DNA from: Saprospiraceae bacterium
GTDB taxonomy: Bacteria; Bacteroidota; Bacteroidia; Chitinophagales; Saprospiraceae
Assembly (NCBI GenBank): GCA_016714765.1
Contig: JADKCF010000002.1
Span: 124,001-188,000 of the forward strand
Length of the DNA: 64,000 nt
Direction: 5' to 3'
A program made the translations under genes and the position numbers. Under the pieces are notes generated by a model that ran no database searches, was not told where the DNA came from, and worked only from the letters and a program-made list of their open reading frames with translations. Positions 57,482 through 64,000 of this stretch are shown one piece after another (positions within the stretch are counted from its first letter, which is position 1; every line of letters starts with the position of its first letter).

Positions 57482-58699
57482 ATGGAACAGGTAAACAGAA
57501 ACAGGCTTTTTATTGCCAGTTGTTTTGCACTAATTACCACAGCATTTGCTTTTGGTATCAGAGCTGGCATCATGAATGATCTTGTCAAAGACATGCAACT
57601 TAATGATACGGAACTTGGATGGATCAATTTTATGGGCGCTTTTGGATTTCCGATTGCAACTTTACTGGGAGGATCTATTTACAATGCATTTGGTCCTAAG
57701 AAGATTGGATACATTGCCTTTTTTTCTCATCTGGTGGGAATCACTTTTTCTATCTTGTCAGGAAGTTTCCTACCGCTTTTTATAAGCACCTTTTTTATAA
57801 GTTTTGGCAACGGTATGGTTGAAGCAGCCTATAATCCTATGATAGCTGATATGTATCCCGAAAATAAGGCTAAAATGCTGAATAAATTTCATGTTTGGTT
57901 TCCAGGTGGTATTGCTATCGGATCTGTTTTGACACTATTGATAGCCAACATGAATGGAGGATGGCAGATCAAGCTGGCAGTTATGTTTATACCTCTCATC
58001 ATTTATGGATATTTATTTTTTGGGCAGACTTTTCCTAAGACCGACAATGAACTAGGTAAGTCCAGCACACTTGATAATCTTAAATCAATTTTCACTTCAC
58101 CGCTTTACTGGCTCATGCTTGCGTGTATGACGCTGACAGCAACAACAGAGCTGGGCACCACTAGCTGGGTGGAAAGAATATTGGGCAATAGCGGCGCTCA
58201 ACCTCTTGTCATTTTATTTCTTGTGACAGGGCTTATGGCAGTAGGTAGATATTATGCAGGCCCTATTATCCACAAATTAAATATCACCGGTGTATTGTTG
58301 ATTTCAGCTATCATAGCTGCAGTTTCCATAGTACTGCTGAGTACAGGCACAGGGGGTATAGTTTATTTGTATGCTATATTGTTTGCCATCGGAGTATGTT
58401 ATTTCTGGCCAACTATGATATCCTTTGTAGCAGAATATCTTCCTAAAACCGGGGCATTTGGAATGTCACTCATCGGCGGGGTGGGTATGGTAGGATTGGC
58501 TATATTTCAACCGATCATCGGCGGTTGGTTGGATGGTGAAAGGAGCAAAGCGCTGTCATCAGGCCTATCAGCAGATGCAGCAGAATTGGCAGCCGGCCAG
58601 GCTACTTTAGATAATATAGCCATATTTCCTGCTATACTCGTAGTCGTGTTTGGAGCATTGTTTGTCTTTAGAAACAAACTCCGGCAGGTTGAAAACTAA
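57482..58699 (+). CDS. MFS sugar-type transporter
   Basis: 405 residues, 12 helices. N-terminal half shows GAFGFPIATLLGGSIYNAFGPKK (the MFS loop 2-3 signature) and GNGMVEAAYNPMIADMYPENK with HVWFPGG, as in the FucP-like branch often found with DUF1080 genes. The C-terminal half has GLMAVGRYYAGPI. Substrate likely a sugar or keto-sugar, inferred from the neighbour. Separated by 209 bases from the gene upstream and 35 from the next transporter-like gene. Confidence 0.82.
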   Translation: MEQVNRNRLFIASCFALITTAFAFGIRAGIMNDLVKDMQLNDTELGWINFMGAFGFPIATLLGGSIYNAFGPKKIGYIAFFSHLVGITFSILSGSFLPLFISTFFISFGNGMVEAAYNPMIADMYPENKAKMLNKFHVWFPGGIAIGSVLTLLIANMNGGWQIKLAVMFIPLIIYGYLFFGQTFPKTDNELGKSSTLDNLKSIFTSPLYWLMLACMTLTATTELGTTSWVERILGNSGAQPLVILFLVTGLMAVGRYYAGPIIHKLNITGVLLISAIIAAVSIVLLSTGTGGIVYLYAILFAIGVCYFWPTMISFVAEYLPKTGAFGMSLIGGVGMVGLAIFQPIIGGWLDGERSKALSSGLSADAAELAAGQATLDNIAIFPAILVVVFGALFVFRNKLRQVEN

Positions 58700-58734
58700 G
58701 ATATTTGTAGGAAAAATGCTCAAGATTTTACCCT

Positions 58735-59895
58735 ATGGCCACTGAGAAAAGCCTTGTATCAGTGCAGATGTTGCTTGTATCGGCATATCTTTCATGCTGG
58801 TATGGAGGTTTGTTATCTTACTTTTCTGATAATGGTTTAATAAGTTATACCGGCATCGGTGTATTGGGTGCAATTGTTCTAGTTGCAGCAAGCATAGTTA
58901 TAATTTTTGACATAAATCCCCATAAGTGGCTTAGAATCAGTATTGTATTATTTAACATCATTCCTTTAATACTTTTTATTTTTTCTATATTACCGGACCT
59001 AATTGTTTTTCCGACACTGATGTTGTCGTCTGTTGTACAGGGTGTATTATTAGGGTTGCTTTTGCAACGAAGTCTGAGATCTTTTTATTTAAAACATGAT
59101 CTTACCTTCTTACTGTTGGGATGTATAGCTTCCATGATACCCCAATTTTTATCGGGTGATCATTTTGGTAAAAATAAAACGGATTCTTCTAATGGTTTTG
59201 AATTTTGGGGCATTACAACCTTCATGATGTTACTTCTGTTTGTAATATCTGCTTTAGACTTCAAGATTAAAAGCCGCAGTAATCAACAAAACAGTGATAT
59301 AAATATAAATCCAGGATTTTCAGGGTCTGTAAAATTCTTTATAGCATTAATGGCTGGTATATTGTATCTCATTGAAATCACTTTTTACTTTTGGTCCGTA
59401 GCCTTCATACATGATAACCAAAGCCTAATAAGTAAACTCACTTTTCCACTTACCATAATATTAGTTTGTATTTTCCGATTGGTGCCAACCCCAATAGGCA
59501 ATAGAATAGAGAATATTGGCTGGCTATTTGCCCTTTCGGTCCTTTTATGTGTTAGTCTGGGTATGTTTTATACCTTTAGTTTTACACCTGTTTTTATTTT
59601 GGGCTTTGGTTTTAGCTCCGCATTTTTACTGACAATTCATCAACGTGTTTTTGATTTCAGGATGGATACCAGAGGTACTGCTTATCTTCTTACAATGGGA
59701 GCATTGGTCATAGTCATAGTAGGATTATTTATTCAAAACCACACAGAGTTTATCAGATCTATCAATATGCCAGAAGATGTCATTGCATTATCAGCCCGTC
59801 AGGCAGTAGTCAAACAATTGGCTTCTTTTGCAGGCATAGCTGTGATAGCATCAGGATATTTATTTCTCCGGAGAAGAACAATATTTAGTCAATAA
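58735..59895 (+). CDS. Unrecognised multi-helix membrane protein
   Basis: 386 residues with 11-12 predicted membrane helices (LVSVQMLLVSAYLSCWYGG, LIVFPTLMLSSVVQGVLLG, GYLFLRRRTIFSQ at the end) and a short polar loop near 185. The overall spacing resembles an MFS fold (six plus six), but I see no MFS signature loop. SLRSFYLKHDLTFLLLGC may correspond to helix 4-5. Same strand and close to the sugar transporter, so perhaps a second permease. Function unknown. Confidence 0.6.
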   Translation: MATEKSLVSVQMLLVSAYLSCWYGGLLSYFSDNGLISYTGIGVLGAIVLVAASIVIIFDINPHKWLRISIVLFNIIPLILFIFSILPDLIVFPTLMLSSVVQGVLLGLLLQRSLRSFYLKHDLTFLLLGCIASMIPQFLSGDHFGKNKTDSSNGFEFWGITTFMMLLLFVISALDFKIKSRSNQQNSDININPGFSGSVKFFIALMAGILYLIEITFYFWSVAFIHDNQSLISKLTFPLTIILVCIFRLVPTPIGNRIENIGWLFALSVLLCVSLGMFYTFSFTPVFILGFGFSSAFLLTIHQRVFDFRMDTRGTAYLLTMGALVIVIVGLFIQNHTEFIRSINMPEDVIALSARQAVVKQLASFAGIAVIASGYLFLRRRTIFSQ

Positions 59896-59905
59896 TTTCA
59901 GCACC

Positions 59906-60382
59906 ATGTTAACTCCAAAGATATTCTTCCAAATTTTACTGCCATTTCTTCTCCTTGTTTCATGTCAAAAAGACAAAAAGATAGAGGTTTATATTGACGA
60001 ATATCAGAATCTTCAGGATACCATCTCATCAATCATGAAAGGTGACTGGAGTATGGAGTCAGATAGTATACGGACTGTCAAAAAACAAACATATTCTAAA
60101 CAGATACATGGACTGAGCACACTGGAAAATAGTAAACTCAACACTGAAGAACTCATCAACAAAGAGCTCATGATGCTGGAGATGGAAAACGAACTCAATG
60201 ATATTCAATTTGAAAGTTATTTTCTCCCGATCAATTCTGAGGGTGGGTTTCTGGCCGGAATTGTTTATGACATTCAGTATACACGAACGGAAACAGCAGA
60301 AAACCGAAAAAAATATATAGAAAAATTACAAAGCCTACCTGCTTATTTGGACAATCAAAAAACAGTGTTGAAAAGGGCATAG
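59906..60382 (+). CDS. DUF885 lipoprotein, N-terminal part (frameshifted)
   Basis: Lipoprotein signal FFQILLPFLLLVSCQK and the family's N-terminal helical region (LSTLENSKLNTEELINKELM, FESYFLPINSEGGFLAGIV). It stops just after NQKTVLKRA. One more A in the run 60371-60374 would read LKKGIEKKKTASK and continue in the next frame. Confidence 0.75.
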   Translation: MLTPKIFFQILLPFLLLVSCQKDKKIEVYIDEYQNLQDTISSIMKGDWSMESDSIRTVKKQTYSKQIHGLSTLENSKLNTEELINKELMMLEMENELNDIQFESYFLPINSEGGFLAGIVYDIQYTRTETAENRKKYIEKLQSLPAYLDNQKTVLKRA

Positions 60383-61617
60383 AAAAAAAGAAAACAGCGT
60401 CAAAGATTATTACACAGCGATGTATCAATTTTATAGAACCATATTATAAAATTTCGCCAGACGAAAATATTTTTGTCTACCCGTGCCATGAAAATGACAG
60501 CCTTAAAACTATTGTAAAATCTATTGTAACAGAAAAAATTATTCCCGCATATAAGGAATTTCACGCATTTTTGGTAAATGACTATCTTCCGGCGTCTATG
60601 CCAACTCCAGGAATCAGCGACCTGGAAGGTGGTAAGTTGTATTATGAAAACAAAACAAAATATTTTACAACCTTACCCATGACTCCTGATGAAGTATTTA
60701 AAAAAGGACAATCAGAAGTATCAAGAATAAAAAAAGATATGCTAAGTGTTTTGGTTCAGTCAGGGTTTAAAGGAAGTTTCGAAGAGTTTTTGGTATTCCT
60801 TAGAACCGACCCGCAGTTTTATGCAAAAACACCAAGAGAACTGTTATACAGAGCTACCTGGCTGGCAAAAAAGATGGAAGGCAAATTACCAAAATATTTT
60901 AATATTCTGCCTCGTATGCCATTTACGGTAGAAGAGGTACCGGCGGCTATTGCTCCCAACTACACTGGGGGCAGGTACTCTGAGGGCTCTTATACTACAG
61001 GCAAGCCTGGTGCATATTGGGTCAATACTTTTAAACTGGAGAGCAGACCGCTTTATGTCCTACCGGCACTTACACTTCACGAGGCGGTACCCGGGCATCA
61101 CCTTCAGATCATGTTGTCAAAAGAGTTGAAAAATGTGCCAAAATTCAGAGAAAACCTTTACATCAGCGCCTTTGGTGAGGGGTGGGGACTGTATTCTGAA
61201 TATCTGGGAATCGAAGCCGGCATGTATGAAACCCCATACGAAAATTTCGGAAGGCTGACGTATGAAATGTGGCGTGCATGTAGGCTTGTTATAGATGTCG
61301 GACTTCATTATAAGGGTTGGTCCAGAGAGCAGGCAGTAGCATTTATGGCTGCCAATACAGCACTTTCCATTCATGAAGTGAATACTGAGATAGACAGATA
61401 CATAGGCTGGCCAGGCCAGGCTGTTTCATACAAAATCGGTGAAATAAAAATCCGTGAATTGCGCATTGAAGCCGAAAGAGTGCTGGGTGATCATTTTGAT
61501 ATTAAGGCATTTCATGACCTTGTGCTAAGCCATGGGTCTATAAAGCTGAGTACGCTGGAAAAATTAGTAAGATCTTGGATAAACCTAGAAGCCGGACTCA
61601 AAAAGGAAAAAAACTGA
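60376..61617 (+). CDS. DUF885 family metallopeptidase-like protein, C-terminal part
   Basis: Continuation of 59906-60382; an internal ATG lies at 60571. The hallmark LHEAVPGHHLQIM contains an HExxxHH zinc-like site, and FGEGWGLYSEYLGIEAGMY supplies the downstream Glu. PGAYWVNTFKLESRPLY and GWPGQAVSYKIGEIKI are also typical. DUF885 proteins are gluzincin-like, envelope-located peptidases of unknown substrate. Joined length is about 570 residues, normal for the family. Confidence 0.82.
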   Translation, partial: GIEKKKTASKIITQRCINFIEPYYKISPDENIFVYPCHENDSLKTIVKSIVTEKIIPAYKEFHAFLVNDYLPASMPTPGISDLEGGKLYYENKTKYFTTLPMTPDEVFKKGQSEVSRIKKDMLSVLVQSGFKGSFEEFLVFLRTDPQFYAKTPRELLYRATWLAKKMEGKLPKYFNILPRMPFTVEEVPAAIAPNYTGGRYSEGSYTTGKPGAYWVNTFKLESRPLYVLPALTLHEAVPGHHLQIMLSKELKNVPKFRENLYISAFGEGWGLYSEYLGIEAGMYETPYENFGRLTYEMWRACRLVIDVGLHYKGWSREQAVAFMAANTALSIHEVNTEIDRYIGWPGQAVSYKIGEIKIRELRIEAERVLGDHFDIKAFHDLVLSHGSIKLSTLEKLVRSWINLEAGLKKEKN

Positions 61618-61645
61618 TTTTGTAAAAATTATTGTAAAAAGTTGC

Positions 61646-61675
61646 TTTGCATTTATATAAAAACCTTACTTTTGC
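61646..61675 (+). promoter_or_regulatory. Promoter of rpsU
   Basis: TTTG at 61646-61649 and TACTTTTGC at 61667-61675, 17 bases apart. Confidence 0.65.
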
Positions 61676-61713
61676 AGTCCTTTTAATAAAATAGGTTAAA
61701 ACAAATTATTTTT

Positions 61714-61908
61714 ATGCTGATAATCAATATCAAAGACGACGAATCAATCGACAGAGCACTTAAGAGATACAAGAGAAAATTCCAATCTGTTGGATTAGTA
61801 AAAGAACTAAGAAACAGAAAACATTTCGTTAAACCATCGGTGGTTAGAAGAAATGAAATTATATCTGCAGCTTACAGACTTGAAAAGTTCGGTAGTCAGG
61901 CTGATTAA
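61714..61908 (+). CDS. rpsU: 30S ribosomal protein bS21
   Basis: 64 residues, IINIKDDESIDRALKRYKRK and KHFVKPSVVRRNEIISAAYR; the usual length in Bacteroidota. It helps the 30S subunit during initiation. In Bacteroidota bS21 belongs to the machinery that hides the anti-Shine-Dalgarno sequence, in line with the lack of Shine-Dalgarno sites in this window (established for the phylum). Own promoter and terminator. Confidence 0.95.
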   Translation: MLIINIKDDESIDRALKRYKRKFQSVGLVKELRNRKHFVKPSVVRRNEIISAAYRLEKFGSQAD

Positions 61909-61936
61909 TTAGTCTTTATTAAAATTTATATAAACA

Positions 61937-61974
61937 GAGGGGTTATCTTGCTAAAGATGAACCCTTTTGTTGTT
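61937..61974 (+). terminator. Terminator of rpsU
   Basis: AGGGGTTATCTT/AAGATGAACCCTT stem with one bulge and loop GCTA, then TTGTTGTTTTT. Confidence 0.75.
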
Positions 61975-61975
61975 T

Positions 61976-62452
61976 TTAGTATTTAAGTTTTCTCAACGCT
62001 TCTGTATAGTCAAACTGAAGTTCTTCATGCAGCGAAAGTATCAGTTTTTCTATTTTTTCCAGCTGTTTATAATAAATCCCTGAAATCATTTTATTCGAAT
62101 ATCTGACAATTCCTTTTTCTTTGATGATTTTGCAAAAATGAACAAGAAGTTCTGCTTCTACTTCTTTTGATCCTGTGTATTTTGAAAATTTTGTAATAAA
62201 TCTCAGTGTTTTTCTGAGGGTTCGCTTCACCATATACGGCAATAATTTCTCAACATCTCCCAACATAGTGCTCACTTCTTCACGTAAATCAGCAATATAT
62301 GTACTCAGGTCATCCTGGTCAAACAACAAGTATGAAATCAACTCTTTATTCTCAGACTTATATTTGATAAGTTTTAGTATAAGGTCCATGACCCTTTGCG
62401 GTGAACTCGTCTCGAGCTCTTTTTTAATCTGATGCAACGTGGCTGCTTTCAT
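61976..62452 (-). CDS. Conserved helical protein of unknown function
   Basis: 158 residues, nearly all helical (SPQRVMDLILKLIKYKSENKE, RTLRKTLRFITKFSKYTGSKE, KMISGIYYKQLEKIEKLI). I recall similar uncharacterised proteins in many Bacteroidota, but no function. No signal peptide, membrane segment or catalytic motif. Seventeen bases downstream of the GNAT gene on the same strand. Confidence 0.75.
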   Translation of the reverse strand: MKAATLHQIKKELETSSPQRVMDLILKLIKYKSENKELISYLLFDQDDLSTYIADLREEVSTMLGDVEKLLPYMVKRTLRKTLRFITKFSKYTGSKEVEAELLVHFCKIIKEKGIVRYSNKMISGIYYKQLEKIEKLILSLHEELQFDYTEALRKLKY

Positions 62453-62468
62453 GTACTAAGATTTTTTA

Positions 62469-63557
62469 TCATGTAAATGCACAATCCCCATCCCCATCCT
62501 GAATGACGGAATTAACAGGTATGTCAACAAGATTTTTAGCTATCAAATAAGTTCGGCATACATTTTTATGAAAACCAGGTAGTGGTCTTTTTTTTGCAAT
62601 GTCGTGTAAAAACCTTTCATTATAAATAGTGCATGTGTGTATTTTAAATATTTGAACAAGGTATCTTATCACTTCTAAAACGGCATCTGCTTGTACATGA
62701 TAAAAAATATACGGAAGCTTCAGATGGCCATTTCTGTTAGTAAATATCAAAAATGCAACTATATCACCGAATGATGTCCTGACTTCTATTGCCCTTGCGT
62801 CAAATTTTTTTTCAACAGAACTAAAGTGATACCTTTTGTTTTTTTCGGACCCTTCCAGTATCCAGGGATTTTTTAGTATCCAGTTGAGGTCTTCGGTTTT
62901 TCTGCAAAATACTTCTTTACGATCTACAAAATGTAACCAGGATGACATTTCTGGACTCACTGTGTCTGTATACAAAATCTGATAATCCCTTAAAACAGGT
63001 TTTTGCAACAGACGTAACCCGTCAATAGCTGCATTGACAATGGTATCTACTATTTTCAGACCTGGTCGTATGGTGCTAAAAAAAGATCTTTTGGAAGGCA
63101 GCAATGTCTTCAAATCGGCTCTCATATACCACCTTTGTCCATTCAACTTCATAAATTCAGAAAAAAGCCCTGATTTTAAATAAAGAGCACCTGCTGCAGA
63201 TGTAAATTCAGTCAATATTACTCTATGATTCCAAGCTTCAAAACATGCATTCATAAGTTGCTGCGCAATTTTTTTACCCCGGTGATCAGGGTCCACCCAT
63301 AGACAACTCATCCACCCAACATGGACAAAAGTGTGGTCCGCCAGTTGGATATCATCGGGCAAGACACCCAAATATCCGACCAGTTTTGTGTCCTCGTACG
63401 CCAGGAACAATAAGATGTCATTGTCCTTTGCTCTGGGATTGAGCAGATGAGATTTAGCTCTGTGTTCAGTTATAGCTACTACAGGCGCTTTTTGATACGT
63501 ATCAGAAGTAATATAGTCCGATAAACGATTTTTGTCAAGTTTTTGTATATCGATCAT
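62469..63557 (-). CDS. GNAT-family N-acetyltransferase
   Basis: 362 residues. The N-terminal half (about 1-150) is a GNAT fold with the acetyl-CoA loop WVDPDHRGKKIAQQLMNACF. The second half (about 190-362) is a further acyltransferase-like region without a clear motif; the double size recalls FemAB-like or GNAT-tandem enzymes acting in polysaccharide modification. It is preceded by one base by a NodB-type deacetylase gene on the same strand, so a role in modifying surface glycans is plausible but unproven. Confidence 0.7.
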   Translation of the reverse strand: MIDIQKLDKNRLSDYITSDTYQKAPVVAITEHRAKSHLLNPRAKDNDILLFLAYEDTKLVGYLGVLPDDIQLADHTFVHVGWMSCLWVDPDHRGKKIAQQLMNACFEAWNHRVILTEFTSAAGALYLKSGLFSEFMKLNGQRWYMRADLKTLLPSKRSFFSTIRPGLKIVDTIVNAAIDGLRLLQKPVLRDYQILYTDTVSPEMSSWLHFVDRKEVFCRKTEDLNWILKNPWILEGSEKNKRYHFSSVEKKFDARAIEVRTSFGDIVAFLIFTNRNGHLKLPYIFYHVQADAVLEVIRYLVQIFKIHTCTIYNERFLHDIAKKRPLPGFHKNVCRTYLIAKNLVDIPVNSVIQDGDGDCAFT

Positions 63558-63558
63558 A

Positions 63559-64000
63559 CTATCTTCTTATGGTGTTTTTATCAAAAAAAGATTTTAAAAT
63601 ATAGTAAAGGTATTGATTTATAATTAGCTTCTTAGCAGATAGCTCACCTTTTTCCATTGGGATACGTTGCAGATGATGCCTGATGGGATCGTTTTTTAAA
63701 CCAGCTGTGCCAAAACTAAGATCTATCTTGGCAGATGTAAAAAATGTAGATTGAACACCTGTATCAGAGAAGGGAAATGCAAAGAGTTTTTCAGAACTCA
63801 GGTGTCTATCTGTGATATACTGGATCGATTCATTAGTTTGTCTTAACTGCTCTACTTGTGATAAATTGTAATATTCAGGATGGTCAATGCTGTGTCCTCC
63901 TGCATAAAACCCTTGTTGAACTATACTGGATATCTGATCTAGGGTCATATAAGGTTTCGTTTTTTGCAGATAATCATTAAAACTCACATGCAGTATTTCC
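63559..64000 (-). CDS. Polysaccharide deacetylase (NodB/CE4), partial
   Basis: The C-terminal 147 residues of a gene that begins beyond the window; the frame stays open to base 64000. GFYAGGHSIDHPEYYNL is NodB motif 2 with the zinc-binding H-S-x-x-H. KLFAFPFSDTG matches motif 3 (usually RxPyG/FPYG-like) in modified form. It would remove acetyl groups from N-acetylated glycans. Forms an operon with the GNAT gene that follows by one base. Confidence 0.75.
   Translation of the reverse strand, partial: EILHVSFNDYLQKTKPYMTLDQISSIVQQGFYAGGHSIDHPEYYNLSQVEQLRQTNESIQYITDRHLSSEKLFAFPFSDTGVQSTFFTSAKIDLSFGTAGLKNDPIRHHLQRIPMEKGELSAKKLIINQYLYYILKSFFDKNTIRR

Overview
This 64 kb window comes from a member of the Bacteroidota, probably a gliding or type IX secretion lineage related to Saprospiria or Cytophagia; the sequence alone does not fix the order. 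The evidence is: promoters of the TTTG-N17-21-TAnnTTTG kind, start codons without Shine-Dalgarno sites, type A and type B T9SS sorting domains, a PorP/SprF-like protein, bacillithiol synthesis (bshA), DUF3078, a DUF6909-like protein, PD40/OmpA proteins, and a second short DnaE.

Layout. (1) 1-8.24 kb: a GC-rich error-prone-type dnaE followed by an AT-rich accessory stretch. Here the 3' end of dnaE is repeated twice more (about 180 bp at 5640-5819, about 42 bp at 8199-8240), each time downstream of a secreted-protein gene that is itself broken. (2) 8.4-14.6 kb: a vWA surface protein, a small beta-barrel, a DUF6909-like nucleoside-phosphorylase relative and a GH13 lipoprotein amylase. (3) 14.7-24 kb: tRNA-Phe, an MtfA-like pseudo-peptidase, ogt, an RRM protein with a structured leader, crcB, a WecA/TagO-type transferase, the phoH-osmC-aroA cluster, a DUF62 SAM hydrolase, an ABM protein and aroB. 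(4) 24-32.4 kb: a large TolB-propeller/barrel protein and a polysaccharide export cluster (YbhN-like protein, O-antigen ligase, Wzz, flippase). (5) 32.6-39.3 kb: membrane pyrophosphatase, DUF3078, MscS, an ECF sigma factor and an HtrA protease. (6) 39.5-46.7 kb: a PorP - OmpA/TPR - giant type B sorted adhesin operon. (7) 46.7-64 kb: bshA, xerD, a decayed barrel gene, panC, a GH113-like hydrolase, an S46 peptidase, a cytochrome c/PA14/propeller/DUF1080 protein with two transporters, a DUF885 peptidase, rpsU, a conserved helical protein, a GNAT protein and a partial NodB deacetylase.

Two cross-cutting observations matter most. First, the serial dnaE tails look like a site where new DNA arrives by recombination into the end of dnaE, each arrival displacing the older tail and its cargo. 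Second, at least eight otherwise well-conserved reading frames (osmC twice, O-antigen ligase, bshA, S46 peptidase, cytochrome protein, DUF885, DUF6909) are broken by loss of one base, nearly always in a short homopolymer. That points to residual sequencing error rather than to eight pseudogenes, so the broken genes are described here by the protein they would encode.
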